A DNA stretch of 64,000 bases from Reyranella sp. (GTDB lineage: Bacteria; Pseudomonadota; Alphaproteobacteria; Reyranellales; Reyranellaceae). The stretch is taken from NCBI RefSeq assembly GCF_017305915.1, contig NZ_JAFKJN010000007.1, positions 232,084 through 296,083 of the forward strand. Direction: 5' to 3'. This document shows positions 8,487 through 17,723 of this stretch, piece after piece (position 1 is the first letter of the stretch; each line of letters starts with the position of its first letter). The notes under the pieces were generated by a model that worked only from the letters and a program-made list of their open reading frames with translations, did no database searches and had not been told where the DNA came from. The translations under genes were made by a program, and so were the position numbers.

Positions 8487-9763
8487 AGCCCGGCGAGCGG
8501 GAAGCCGCCGACCTTGGCGTTGCGTGGCCGGCGATACTCGATGAACGAACGTGCCTCGTCGCGCCCGCCGCCGCGTAGCTTGGCCGAGGCGACCACGTAT
8601 TCCAGCAGATCGCGTTGCGCGCGGCTGCCGCCGAGGCGTTCGTGCGTGGCGAGCAGGGGCTCGATCTCGGTCGCCGCGGTCTTGTAGTCGCCGTTCGCAT
8701 AGGCTTTGAAGCCGCGCGCCATCGGCGGGACCATGTCGCCGGCGCTGCCGCGCGGACTGTCGGTGAAGGGCGCGAGCTTGTCGACGTCGCCGGCCATCGC
8801 GTAGGCGAGCACGGTGTGCATGTCGACGAAGCTCAGGCCCGGCTTGCCGAACCACTGGGTCGAGTACTCCGCCAGCTCGCGCCACAGCTCGGGCTTGCGC
8901 GGCTCGCCCGCCATCTCGGCGCGCAGCAGGAAGGCCGGGCAGTCGGTTGCGACATTGACCTGCGGACCCCACGCCGCGCCGGGCCGCAGCGATTCGTTGT
9001 AGATGCGCCAGGCGTCGGCGATGCGGCCGGTCTCGAGCGACCACAGCGCCTGGTGCCAGCTGTTGTGGCAGTGCATCAGGCCGTCGCGCGGATAGTCCTT
9101 CATCCAGTCGTTGAGAAAGGCCAACCCGGCCTCGCGCTCGCCAACCTCGTAGAACAGATGGCCGCGGATGTGCGAGGCGTGGGCGCTGCGCGGAAAGCCC
9201 GCCAGCGCCGTTTCGATGTTGCGCTCGCCTTCGGCAAACTGGCCGAGCTCGATCTGGGCGAAGGCGAGCTGGGTGCGGTACCACCAGTCGTCGCCGTAGT
9301 GCTGCTCCAGCGGCGCGATCATCTCGAGCTGTTCCTGCTCGCGGCCAACCCGGCCGCAGAAGCCGATCAGGCCGAACACGCTGGTCGCCGGCGCGAAGGC
9401 CATGGCGTCGCGCGGCCAGGTCTTGAGATGCTCCTTGATCGCCGCCAGCGCGGCCTCGCCGTGGCCGGTCAGGATCTTGTCGAAGATCGCGATATGGCTC
9501 TGCTCGCGCGGGCTCGCGCCGGCCGCGAGCTCGAGCGCCCGCGCGCGCGGCACCTTGGCCTCGTGGCCGCGGCCCATCAGCTGCTTGGCGCGCGCCAGCG
9601 AGATGTGGGCGAGCGCGAAGCCCTCGTCGGCGGCGACGGCCTCGGCGAAGGCGTGGTCGGTGCCGGGCGTCGCGGCCATCAGGCTGTCGGCGCCGCGGAC
9701 GTAGGCGTCGCGCGCGGCGGCCGATTGAGTGCCGAGCTCGTTGCCGTAGCGATCCTTCAGCAT
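8483..9763 (-). CDS. TTC38-like tetratricopeptide repeat protein
   Basis: A 426-residue TPR protein resembling the TTC38 family: MLKDRYGNELGTQSAAARDAYVRG at the N-terminus, then helical pairs such as AFAEAVAADEGFALAHISLARAKQLMG and a WHQALWSLETGRIADAWRIY segment. There is no signal peptide or membrane helix. TTC38 proteins have no defined enzymatic role. The ATG at 9763 has an AAGGAGA site and overlaps the stop of the upstream oxygenase-like gene by one base (TGATG), so they are translationally coupled. It is the last gene of the three-gene minus-strand operon 12166-8483. Confidence 0.82.
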   Translation of the reverse strand: MLKDRYGNELGTQSAAARDAYVRGADSLMAATPGTDHAFAEAVAADEGFALAHISLARAKQLMGRGHEAKVPRARALELAAGASPREQSHIAIFDKILTGHGEAALAAIKEHLKTWPRDAMAFAPATSVFGLIGFCGRVGREQEQLEMIAPLEQHYGDDWWYRTQLAFAQIELGQFAEGERNIETALAGFPRSAHASHIRGHLFYEVGEREAGLAFLNDWMKDYPRDGLMHCHNSWHQALWSLETGRIADAWRIYNESLRPGAAWGPQVNVATDCPAFLLRAEMAGEPRKPELWRELAEYSTQWFGKPGLSFVDMHTVLAYAMAGDVDKLAPFTDSPRGSAGDMVPPMARGFKAYANGDYKTAATEIEPLLATHERLGGSRAQRDLLEYVVASAKLRGGGRDEARSFIEYRRPRNAKVGGFPLAGL

Positions 9764-10407
9764 CACGCCTTCTCCTTGCCCGCCGTCGCGTCCCACATCG
9801 GAGAGGCCATCGTCTCCGTGAAGTTGCTGAACATCAAGTTGAAGGAGATGCTGATGCGCTCGGTCTCGCCGTCATTGGCCGGCACGTTGTGCTTGACCCA
9901 GGCCGGGAAGATCAGCAGGCGGCCCTCCTTGCTCTGGGCGTCGGCGCCGTTGGCGGTGAGCCGCGTGTACTGCCGCGGCCGCGGCATGATCATCGACGGC
10001 CGCGGATCCTGGAACTGGATGCGCGAGCCGCTGGGCGGCACGGCGACGTAATAAACGCCGCTCAGGTAGTTGTTCGGATGGTGGTGCGTCGGGTGATAGG
10101 CGCCGGGCGGATTGATGTTGGCCCAGCAGCCGGTGATCACCATCGGATAGTGGTCGACCTGCAGGAAACGGGCGATGCCGCGGCCGGCCATCTCGACCAG
10201 CTTGACGAACTCGGCGAAGGCCGGCCGCTTGTGCAGGTCCTGCGGCGTCTGCCAGTTGCTGCCCGCCGGCACCTTGGGCCGCGGCGAGATGAGGCGCTCG
10301 ATCTCCGCCTTGAGCTTGGCGTTGAGCGGGGCGGCTTCGGCGGCCTTGAGGTCGACGATCCAGAGAGGGGTCGGGAAGAGTTCCTGGACGTCCTGCTTTT
10401 CGATCAT
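9763..10407 (-). CDS. Putative 2OG-Fe(II) oxygenase (TIGR02466-like)
   Basis: A 214-residue cupin-fold protein similar to the TIGR02466 family of predicted 2-oxoglutarate/Fe(II) oxygenases. Evidence: LFPTPLWIVDL at the start, NINPPGAYHPTHHHPNNYLSGVYYV with the candidate iron-binding His cluster, FPAWVKHNVPAND with the distal His, then RISISFNLMF with the 2OG-binding Arg. Substrate unknown; related enzymes hydroxylate small molecules or proteins. It lies 7 bases downstream of the DUF255 gene and overlaps the TTC38-like gene by one base. Confidence 0.8.
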   Translation of the reverse strand: MIEKQDVQELFPTPLWIVDLKAAEAAPLNAKLKAEIERLISPRPKVPAGSNWQTPQDLHKRPAFAEFVKLVEMAGRGIARFLQVDHYPMVITGCWANINPPGAYHPTHHHPNNYLSGVYYVAVPPSGSRIQFQDPRPSMIMPRPRQYTRLTANGADAQSKEGRLLIFPAWVKHNVPANDGETERISISFNLMFSNFTETMASPMWDATAGKEKA

Positions 10408-10414
10408 GCGGCCA

Positions 10415-12166
10415 TTATCTCATGGCCCGCTGCAGACGGTCGAGTTGCGCGGGGATCGCCGCGGCGTCGGTCACTGGCAGCGAGCAGAAGGTGCGGGTGC
10501 AGGCGAAGGCCGCCGGGCCGTCCGGGAAGTCCGGATAGTCGACGTCGGGATTGGCGAGGCGGCCCTCGCGCTTGTCCCACCATTCGGCGCGTTTGTAGGC
10601 GAGCGGATAGGCGAGTGCCGCGGCATAGAGCGCGGCGCTGCGCGGATCGTCCTTGGCGCCGACGACGGTGACGTGCACCGGCTCGTTGCGCAGCTCGTCC
10701 TCGGCCAGCAGCACGTCGGGCAGGAAGGCCGCCTGCTCCAGGACCGCGGGCGAGGCGAGATAGCCCATGCCGGCCTCGGCGATCTCGCGATACCGCGCAT
10801 TGCCGGCATAGAAGGCGAGCAGGGTGAAGAAGCGCGTGGTTGTGACATTGTCCTCGCGCTGCTTGATCGGCTTGGGCAGGTGCTTGGCATCGGGCGAGGC
10901 CGAGACGAAGAAGCCGCCGGTCTTGGGATCGACGAAGGTCGCGGCGATGAAGTCGCCGGCGGCGATCGCGGCCTGCAGCCACTTGGCGTTGCCGGTCGAG
11001 CGATGCAGCGCCAGCAGCGCCGCACCCATCTCGACCGAATCGGCCAGGTACGGTCCGGCCGCATCCTGCGCGGCGTGGCGGAAGCCGCCGCCGTTCAGCG
11101 CGCGCTCGCGCAGCGCCCAGTCGGTGCCCGCAATGGCGAGCGCCAGCGCCTCCTGGTTGCCGGTGGCGTCGTAATACGCGGCGAGGCCCTGGATCGCCTG
11201 GCCGGTCTCGCGCGCATATTGACGCTTGTCGACGCCGGGCTGGCCTTCGGCCATGCCCATCGAGGCATGGAAGCCGCCGCTCGGACCAGCGAGCTTGTCC
11301 CTCAGGAAGCGGTAGATGTCGTCTGCCGCCTTGCGATAGGCCGAATCGCCGAACAGTACCGAGGCGCGCGCATAGGCGGCGAGTCCGGCCTGCTGCGCAA
11401 ACATCGGGAACTCGAGCGACGGCTTGGACCAGTCGGGCGCCAGCGTCACCTGGCTGATGCCGCCGGAGTCCTTGTCGATCAGCGCGATCATCCGGGTCAG
11501 CGTCTGCTTGATCCGCGGCGTGGCCTCGGCGTCTCCCGCTTTGGCGCGGTCGAGGAACCAGCCGAGCGTCGGGCCGTCGACCAGCTTGCTCTTGCCCCAG
11601 CCGCCATTGGCCGGGTCCCAGGCCTTGCCCAGGAAGGCGAGGATGGCGGCGCGAGCCGCGTCGGTGAGGCCGGTCGACAGCGTCCGCTCGCGCTCGGGCC
11701 CGCCGGGCTCGCCGTAATCGACCGGCAAGGGATCCTTGATCGTCTCCCGCAGCACCGGGATGAAGAACTGCGGCGAGTAGAAGCCGCGCAGCTTCACGAT
11801 CTCGGTGCCGTCCGGCCCGAAGATGATGGTCGCCGGCCAGCCCCAGCGCTCGTAGCGCTGCGAGATGTCGGGCCGGCTGTCCTGGTCGACATGGACCGGG
11901 ATGAAATGATCCCTGAGCTCGGCGCGCACCATCGGGTTGGCCCAGGTCTCGCGGTTCATGGTCAGGCACCACGGGCACCACCAGCTTTGCAGCGACACGA
12001 TCACGAACTTCTTCTCGGCTCGGGCGCGCGCGAAGGTGGCCTCGTTCCACTCGCTCCAGAAGCCGTCCGCGTTCTCGAGCGGGGCCGCCCAAGGAGCGTG
12101 GGGCACCGCACCGATGCCGAGCAGCAAAATCGCGAGGACTCCGAGGAAGCGTGTCATGAAAGCCAT
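10415..12166 (-). CDS. Exported DUF255/thioredoxin-fold protein (YyaL-like)
   Basis: A 583-residue relative of the DUF255 (YyaL, spermatogenesis-associated protein 20) family. A signal-like hydrophobic stretch (FLGVLAILLLGIGAV) precedes a thioredoxin fold with the motif WWCPWCLTM in place of classical WCGPC, then a long alpha/alpha-barrel region (residues about 190-560) like N-acylglucosamine 2-epimerase folds. Export would make it unusual, because many YyaL relatives are cytoplasmic. I chose the ATG at 12166; ATG at 12157 and GTG at 12208 are alternatives. It is the first gene of a tight three-gene operon and diverges from the TfdA-like gene at 12226. Confidence 0.85.
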   Translation of the reverse strand: MAFMTRFLGVLAILLLGIGAVPHAPWAAPLENADGFWSEWNEATFARARAEKKFVIVSLQSWWCPWCLTMNRETWANPMVRAELRDHFIPVHVDQDSRPDISQRYERWGWPATIIFGPDGTEIVKLRGFYSPQFFIPVLRETIKDPLPVDYGEPGGPERERTLSTGLTDAARAAILAFLGKAWDPANGGWGKSKLVDGPTLGWFLDRAKAGDAEATPRIKQTLTRMIALIDKDSGGISQVTLAPDWSKPSLEFPMFAQQAGLAAYARASVLFGDSAYRKAADDIYRFLRDKLAGPSGGFHASMGMAEGQPGVDKRQYARETGQAIQGLAAYYDATGNQEALALAIAGTDWALRERALNGGGFRHAAQDAAGPYLADSVEMGAALLALHRSTGNAKWLQAAIAAGDFIAATFVDPKTGGFFVSASPDAKHLPKPIKQREDNVTTTRFFTLLAFYAGNARYREIAEAGMGYLASPAVLEQAAFLPDVLLAEDELRNEPVHVTVVGAKDDPRSAALYAAALAYPLAYKRAEWWDKREGRLANPDVDYPDFPDGPAAFACTRTFCSLPVTDAAAIPAQLDRLQRAMR

Positions 12167-12225
12167 TTGCCGCCGCACCCCTTCGGTGGTCCAATCACGG
12201 GCAAACACAGGATCGGGAGGAACCC

Positions 12226-13125
12226 ATGGCCATCTCCATCCATGCCGTCACACCCTCTTTCGCCGCTGAGATCGGCGACGTCGATCTTGGCCGGCCGCTC
12301 TCCGCCACCGACGTCGCCGCGGTCAAGGCCGCCTTCACCCAGTATGCGGTGCTGGTCTTTCCCGACCAGACCTTCAGCGACGAGAGCCATCTCGACTTCG
12401 CCCGCCATTTCGGCCCGCTCGAGACGTCGGTGTTCAAGCTGCGCACCGATCACAAGATGCGGCTGCCCGAGCAGATGGCCGATGTCGGCAACCTCGACGC
12501 CGACAACAACATCCTGGCCGAGAACGACCGCATCCGGCTGTACCAGCTCGGCAACCGGCTGTGGCACACCGATTCCTCGTTCAAGCGGCTGCCGGCCTAC
12601 TGCTCGATCCTGCACGGCCGCTCGATCCCGCCGATCGGCGGCCACACCGAGTTCGCCGACCTGCGCGCCGCCTACGACGCGCTGCCCGATAGGATGAAGC
12701 GCAGGCTCGAGGGCCTGGTCGCCTGGCATTCGCTGATGACCTCGCGCGCCAAGCTCGGCTTCTCCGATTTCGACGAGGCCGAGAAGACGGCCTTCGAGCC
12801 GGTGCCGCAGGTGCTCGTTCGCCGGCTGCAGGACAGCGGCCGCATAAGCCTCTATCTCGCGAGCCACGCCGGCACGATCAGCGGCATGCCCAGGGCCGAC
12901 GCCGAGGCGCTGCTCAAGGAGCTGATCGAGCGCGCGACGCAACGGCAGTTCGTCTACAGCCATCGCTGGCGCATCAACGACCTGGTGATGTGGGACGACC
13001 GCTGCACCATGCATCGCGGCATGGATTTCGACGACCAGCGCTACAAGCGCGACATGCGCCGCGCCACCGTCTCCGACGTCGCGCCGACCTGCGAGCAGAT
13101 GGGCCTGGCGGTCGCGGCGGAGTGA
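12226..13125 (+). CDS. TauD/TfdA-family 2-oxoglutarate dioxygenase
   Basis: A 299-residue non-haem iron dioxygenase of the TauD/TfdA family, which couples 2-oxoglutarate decarboxylation to hydroxylation of small organic acids such as taurine, sulfate esters or phenoxyacetates. It shows the HxD iron motif in RLWHTDSSFKR, the distal His and 2OG Arg in CTMHRGMDFD and YKRDMRRATVSD. The C-terminal pattern is closer to TfdA-like than TauD proteins; the substrate is not predictable. The ATG has a GGGAGGA site. It stands alone, divergent from the DUF255 gene with about 60 bases between. Confidence 0.9.
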   Translation: MAISIHAVTPSFAAEIGDVDLGRPLSATDVAAVKAAFTQYAVLVFPDQTFSDESHLDFARHFGPLETSVFKLRTDHKMRLPEQMADVGNLDADNNILAENDRIRLYQLGNRLWHTDSSFKRLPAYCSILHGRSIPPIGGHTEFADLRAAYDALPDRMKRRLEGLVAWHSLMTSRAKLGFSDFDEAEKTAFEPVPQVLVRRLQDSGRISLYLASHAGTISGMPRADAEALLKELIERATQRQFVYSHRWRINDLVMWDDRCTMHRGMDFDDQRYKRDMRRATVSDVAPTCEQMGLAVAAE

Positions 13126-13137
13126 TCCGGCCGCGAC

Positions 13138-13182
13138 CGGTTTCGCCCGTTTTTGCCGTTTCTGGCGATCCCACCGTTTTCG
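13138..13182. repeat. Short degenerate GAAAACGG-type repeats
   Basis: Just after the dioxygenase stop there are several CCGTTTT/CGTTTT(T)GCCG units in a row (complement CGAAAACGG). The same unit recurs at 58895-58940 in the rRNA spacer. This is a low-complexity intergenic repeat of unknown role. The remainder of 13183-13358 shows no other feature I recognise. Confidence 0.4.
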
Positions 13183-13358
13183 TGGCGCCGACGCGCTCAT
13201 GAGAAGCTCCTTTGTGAGCTTCATACGCCTCTCGCGACGAACCACCTATTATGGGCAATGGAAGCGATGCCAGGCCGCGTAATGCCGAGCAATCAGCACC
13301 GCGCGCGCCGTTCCATTGCCCAAAAAGAGGGATGCTGGAGCATACTTTTCCACAACCC

Positions 13359-14582
13359 TCAGCCCGTCAGGAGGTGCAGGCAGGTACGCTCGCAGGTGCG
13401 GAGAGCATCCGTGGTCGCCAGATAGGCGCGATGCCATTCGGCCTGATTCGCAGCGCGCGCGACCAGGGCATCGTCCGTCGACATCCTGCCGATCAGCTCG
13501 GGCGAGATCTCGACGCCCGGTTCGTGAAGTCTCAAGAACTCGGCCACTCCGGCGTTCTTCAAGGCTCGTCCATTGAAATCCTGTTCGACTTGCGCGCTGA
13601 GCACGAGTTGCGGAACGCCCGCGACAAGCGCCTCGGCAGCAACCCCCGGTCCTCCGTTGTGCACGATGAGACGGGTCGCAGGCAGGATTTCGGCGAGCGG
13701 TGCCGGCTGGGCATCGATCTGAGCCCCTTCATGACGAAGCTCCTCGACCTGCGCCGTGGGCAATCCCGGCGCGTGGATGCGCAAGCGCGACGCGAACGGG
13801 CGCAGCGCCGCGAAAAGCGAAGGATGCAGCGCGTAGCCGCTCGACAGGTAGGCGAAAATCTGTTGTGCGCCAGCACCCCTCGTCGCCGGCGCTCGATCGA
13901 ACATCGGTCCGTCCAGCGGCTCGGTTCGCTGCGTATCGTACGGATCGAGCAAGGGAAAGGTCTGGACCAGGCAGGCATCGCCGGAGAAAAGCTGCGGCAG
14001 GCGATCCAACGGAACCCTTCCGCAAGCCTGCGCCGCCTGATTGACCGCGGCCAACGTTTGTTCCTCGCTCCAGACCGCGGGAGAGAACCGGTGGAGCGGC
14101 GGAAACCGTTTCATCTGGTGCGGCGGCAACGTGTAGCCATTGCCGACATGCACCAGCGGAAGGCGGCTGCGAGCCGCCAGCGCCGCCATCGGCGAAAAAT
14201 CCGCGATCACCAGGTCCGGCTGGGTCCGCTTGAAAATCTCATCCCAGGCCTGGAGAAGACGCCGCACCTCCCCGGTGTCCGCCAGGCCCATGCCTGAAAG
14301 GATATCGTTCAAGGTTGCGGACGACAGGGCCGAACGTTGCGAAGCCGGGCGGGAGTCGATCGGCCAGCGGGGCGCAACGATGATCTCGCTGAAGGCTTCT
14401 CCCAACAGATCGGCGGCGGTCGAGTCCCTGGCGACCGCGACAAATCGGAAGCCGTGAGGTTTCAGACGCGCCGAGATGCGGCGCATGTTCATGAGATGGC
14501 CCAGGCCGCGACCCAGCTCCCAGGCAAAAAGTACGGTCGTCACCGTCGAAACACTCTCGCGATTTACAAGCGCGGCCTCCAT
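13359..14582 (-). CDS. GT1/MGT-like glycosyltransferase
   Basis: A 407-residue GT-B fold glycosyltransferase resembling UDP-glycosyltransferases of the macrolide-glycosyltransferase type. The N-terminus has LFAWELGRGLGHLMNMRRISARL (acceptor-domain Rossmann start); the C-terminal donor domain has LIVHNGGPGVAAEALVAGVPQLVLSAQVEQDFNGRAL, matching the HxGGxG...G(V/I)P nucleotide-sugar motif. The ATG at 14582 overlaps the start of the divergent gene at 14581; a GTG at 14543 would avoid the overlap. It lies beside a two-domain GT32-like enzyme and may belong to the same surface glycan locus. Donor and acceptor are unknown. Confidence 0.82.
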   Translation of the reverse strand: MEAALVNRESVSTVTTVLFAWELGRGLGHLMNMRRISARLKPHGFRFVAVARDSTAADLLGEAFSEIIVAPRWPIDSRPASQRSALSSATLNDILSGMGLADTGEVRRLLQAWDEIFKRTQPDLVIADFSPMAALAARSRLPLVHVGNGYTLPPHQMKRFPPLHRFSPAVWSEEQTLAAVNQAAQACGRVPLDRLPQLFSGDACLVQTFPLLDPYDTQRTEPLDGPMFDRAPATRGAGAQQIFAYLSSGYALHPSLFAALRPFASRLRIHAPGLPTAQVEELRHEGAQIDAQPAPLAEILPATRLIVHNGGPGVAAEALVAGVPQLVLSAQVEQDFNGRALKNAGVAEFLRLHEPGVEISPELIGRMSTDDALVARAANQAEWHRAYLATTDALRTCERTCLHLLTG

Positions 14583-16407
14583 GCACTATCCCATCAGGGA
14601 TGGAGATAGAAGCCTGCTGAGTAGCGCGGCGCCGCGGCCGGAAGTTCGCCTGTTCTGGACCGGTCCGCCGCTCAGTCCCTATGAAGAGCTGTCGCTCCGC
14701 AGTTTCGTCGCGGGAGACGCCCGCGTGCTGCTCTACGCGACGAACAAGGACCTGGCGGTTCCCGAGGGCGTCGAGCTCATCGATGCGCGCGAGATCCTGT
14801 CGGGGCAAGTGCATCAGTTCACCTTCGCCGACGGTGTCCGCTCGCCGGCCTTGCATTCCGACCTTTTCCGCTACCAGGCGCTCCAGCAATTCGGCGGCTG
14901 GTATGCCGACCTCGACATCGTGCTGGTTGGCAAGAAGATGCCCGGCAGCAAGGTCTATATCGCGCGCGAATCGGACGATCTGGTGAATGGCGCGGTAATG
15001 AAATTTCCCGCCGCGTCGCCGTTCATCGACGCGGCGATCGATGAAGCATGGAAGCTGATTCCCGAGGCCGGGCCCGGCGCGCCTCTCAGCAAGCGCATAT
15101 CGATCGGGCCGAGGCTGGTGACCCGGTTGGCGCACGACTATGCGTTGGACCACGTGGTTCGGCCGCGGTCGAGCGCCTACGAGATCCTGAGCGCTGAAAT
15201 TCCCCTCATGTTCGACCCCGGACAGCGAGCGGAATTGGACGAGCGGGTCGCGAACAGCGATTTTGTTCATCTCTGGAACGAGGTCTGGCGCTGGGTCCGG
15301 ATTCCCAAGAATTTCGGACCGCCCGAGGGCAGCTTTCTCGACGGCTTGTTCCGCCGATTCGGGATGACGTTCGCCGAAGACGCGCGCCTGTCCGCAGAAT
15401 CCGTTGCCGTCTGGTTTCGCGAGCGCAATCTCCTGGAAGAGCTCCGCTGGCGCCTGCGCACGGAGATCACTCCGCCGAACGCCCTCGATCTTCTGGTGGA
15501 ACGGCATCGAGCGGCTCGGCAGGTTGCGGTTTCACCCCGTCCGCCGGGGCGCCCCACAGGCGTCCGCGCGAGACCGGTGCGCGCCGCCGTCGCTCCCCAG
15601 ACGCTGCGCACGTTCTGGCATGGTGGGCCGATCGGACCCTACCAGCTTCTGTGTCTGCGAAGCTTCGTGGATCGCGGTCATCGTGTCGAAGTTTTTGCGT
15701 TCGAGCCCATCCCCGAATTGCCCGATTGGCTGGTGCGCGAGAACGCTGCCGATATCGTGCCTTCCGAGCGCGTGTTGCGCTACCTGCCCGAGCAAAGACG
15801 CTTCGCGATTCATGCCGACTTGTTCCGTCATGCCGTGCTGCATCGCCTGGGCGGCTGGTGGATCGATCCGGATGTCGTCCTGCTGAGAACCGAGCTGCCG
15901 ACGGGAGACTTGTTCTTTGGCGGACCGACCGAGTTCGACGTGATCTCCACGGCCGCGCTCAAATTTCCCGCGGGCCATCCGGTCCTGACCGACGCGCTTG
16001 TACACTCGACGTCGTTCGAGGACAGTGTCGCCGATTGGGAGCGGGCGGGCGCTTCTCTCTTGACGCAATCCATCGTATCGAACAGGTTGCTCGGCGCCTG
16101 CCGGCCGGTTGAATGGGTGAGCCCGATAGCATGGTTCGATGTGCTCCGCCTGTTCAATCCGAGCCAGGCCGATTCCTTGTCGACAGAACTCGACGGCAAG
16201 CATTTCCTCGATTTGCACATGGATGCCTGGCTGCGCGCCGGTGTTCCCAATTTCCTGGCGCCACCGCGCGGCTCCTTCGTGGACAGGCTGTTCGAACGGC
16301 ATGACTTGCAGTTGTTCTTCCCGGCTCAGATGGAATTCGACGATGTCAGGCGTTGGATGACGCACATGTATGAGTGCACGTATCCCCAGCGGGCTTCGAA
16401 TGCGTAA
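14581..16407 (+). CDS. Tandem GT32-like glycosyltransferase
   Basis: A 608-residue protein made of two copies of a DXD-type sugar-binding glycosyltransferase domain (Gly_transf_sug, GT32-like). Copy 1 (residues about 23-300) has RLFWTG, LHSDLFRYQALQQFGGWYAD and a DLD motif near residue 111. Copy 2 (about 343-600) has RTFWHGG, IHADLFRHAVLHRLGGWWID and a DPD motif near residue 429. Both copies end in a matching tail (PPEGSFLDGLFRRF and PPRGSFVDRLFERH), so this is an internal duplication. It has no signal peptide. Its start overlaps the divergent GT gene and its end overlaps the start of the TPR-barrel gene. Confidence 0.82.
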   Translation: MHYPIRDGDRSLLSSAAPRPEVRLFWTGPPLSPYEELSLRSFVAGDARVLLYATNKDLAVPEGVELIDAREILSGQVHQFTFADGVRSPALHSDLFRYQALQQFGGWYADLDIVLVGKKMPGSKVYIARESDDLVNGAVMKFPAASPFIDAAIDEAWKLIPEAGPGAPLSKRISIGPRLVTRLAHDYALDHVVRPRSSAYEILSAEIPLMFDPGQRAELDERVANSDFVHLWNEVWRWVRIPKNFGPPEGSFLDGLFRRFGMTFAEDARLSAESVAVWFRERNLLEELRWRLRTEITPPNALDLLVERHRAARQVAVSPRPPGRPTGVRARPVRAAVAPQTLRTFWHGGPIGPYQLLCLRSFVDRGHRVEVFAFEPIPELPDWLVRENAADIVPSERVLRYLPEQRRFAIHADLFRHAVLHRLGGWWIDPDVVLLRTELPTGDLFFGGPTEFDVISTAALKFPAGHPVLTDALVHSTSFEDSVADWERAGASLLTQSIVSNRLLGACRPVEWVSPIAWFDVLRLFNPSQADSLSTELDGKHFLDLHMDAWLRAGVPNFLAPPRGSFVDRLFERHDLQLFFPAQMEFDDVRRWMTHMYECTYPQRASNA

Positions 16408-17713
16408 ATTCCTTCTGTTCACCTTGGCGTTCTGGTCGGCCTGTGTCGGCGTGGCGTCGGCTCAGGACGCCGCCTCCGAGCAGCAGCGGCTTTACGACCG
16501 GATGATGCAGCAGCCGGCGAACCACGCGATCACCGCCGACTTCGTGAAAGTTGCGGTACAGCGCGGCGACTACGAGGCCGCGATCGGCGCGCTCGAGCGC
16601 CTTCTGTTCTACAATCCCAATTTGCCCCTGGTGAAATTCGAGCTCGGAGTCCTCTATTACCGGCTGCGCGCCTACGACATCGCGAAGCGTTACCTCTCCG
16701 AGGCGCAGGCGAGTCCCGACGTCAATACGGCGACCAGGGCGAAGATCGAGGCCTATCTCGCAGACGCCGACACACAGTCGCGGCGCGGCCGGCTGTCGGG
16801 CTTTCTCCAGACCGGTTTGCGCTACCAAAGCAACGCAAGCTTTTCGCCCGACGGCGGCGTCACGCGATTCAACGGCCAAACTTTCAATCTGCCGCCGACG
16901 CCCGGCGGCAACAGCGACGCGAACTGGTTCGGATTGGTCGGGCTGAGCTACGACTACGATCTGCAGAACGGACCTGGCGATGTCCTGGAGAGCCGCGTCT
17001 TCGGATCGCTTACCCAGCAGTTCCGCTTCAACAACCTCAATGTCGGGCTGGTCGAGGCAAGCGTCGGGCCTCGCCTGCACCTGCCGCCCGGTTTGCTCGC
17101 CGACGCGACCATCAAGCCCTATGTGGCTGGCGGCAATGTCTGGGTCGGCGGCGCCCAGTTTCTTTCGTCGAAGGGAGCCGGCATCTCGCTCGGCATAGCG
17201 GCGCCCTGGGGCAGTGCGATCGAGCCCAGCTTCGAGTACCGGCGCGTCGAATTCGCCAATAGTGCGCCGACACTTTCCGAATTCGATACGGGGAATTGGT
17301 TTACCGCCGGCCTGTCGTCGGGTTACGCGATCAACGAGCAACTGAGACTGGATGGGCGCGCCTACTTTCGGCGCGGCCAGGCCACGACCGACTTCCAGAG
17401 CTTCGGTCAATGGCTCGTCGAAGCGGCTGCATCGTACGAGTTTGCCCCGCCGTTCGCGTCGGTCCCCCGGAGCTGGGCGATCACGACATTCGGCCGTCTG
17501 ATCAAGACGGATTTCGATGCGCCGAACCCCTTCATCGACCCGCGTGCCGGTCACGCCGATTTCGAATGGGTCGTCGGCGTCACCGTCAACATGCCGATAA
17601 CCCGCACTTTCGGCCTGTCGACGACCGTCCAGTACGACCAGGTCAGTTCGTCGCTGCCAAACTATGGCTTCAGCAACCTTTCAATCCTGTCCGGACCTAC
17701 GGTCCGGTTCTGA
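16400..17713 (+). CDS. TPR/beta-barrel outer-membrane protein
   Basis: A 437-residue exported protein: signal peptide FLLFTLAFWSACVGVASA, then TPR-like helices (residues about 30-120, YEAAIGALERLLFYNPNLPLVKFELGVLYYRL), then a long beta-rich region ending in GPTVRF, the C-terminal aromatic signature of outer-membrane barrels. This arrangement recalls Slam-like (DUF560) and related TPR-porins that help export surface proteins; no specific Slam motif was confirmed. The start is ATG at 16400, overlapping the glycosyltransferase by 8 bases; ATG at 16370 is in frame too. The FecR-domain gene follows 10 bases downstream. Confidence 0.8.
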   Translation: MRKFLLFTLAFWSACVGVASAQDAASEQQRLYDRMMQQPANHAITADFVKVAVQRGDYEAAIGALERLLFYNPNLPLVKFELGVLYYRLRAYDIAKRYLSEAQASPDVNTATRAKIEAYLADADTQSRRGRLSGFLQTGLRYQSNASFSPDGGVTRFNGQTFNLPPTPGGNSDANWFGLVGLSYDYDLQNGPGDVLESRVFGSLTQQFRFNNLNVGLVEASVGPRLHLPPGLLADATIKPYVAGGNVWVGGAQFLSSKGAGISLGIAAPWGSAIEPSFEYRRVEFANSAPTLSEFDTGNWFTAGLSSGYAINEQLRLDGRAYFRRGQATTDFQSFGQWLVEAAASYEFAPPFASVPRSWAITTFGRLIKTDFDAPNPFIDPRAGHADFEWVVGVTVNMPITRTFGLSTTVQYDQVSSSLPNYGFSNLSILSGPTVRF

Positions 17714-17723
17714 AGGGGCTCTC

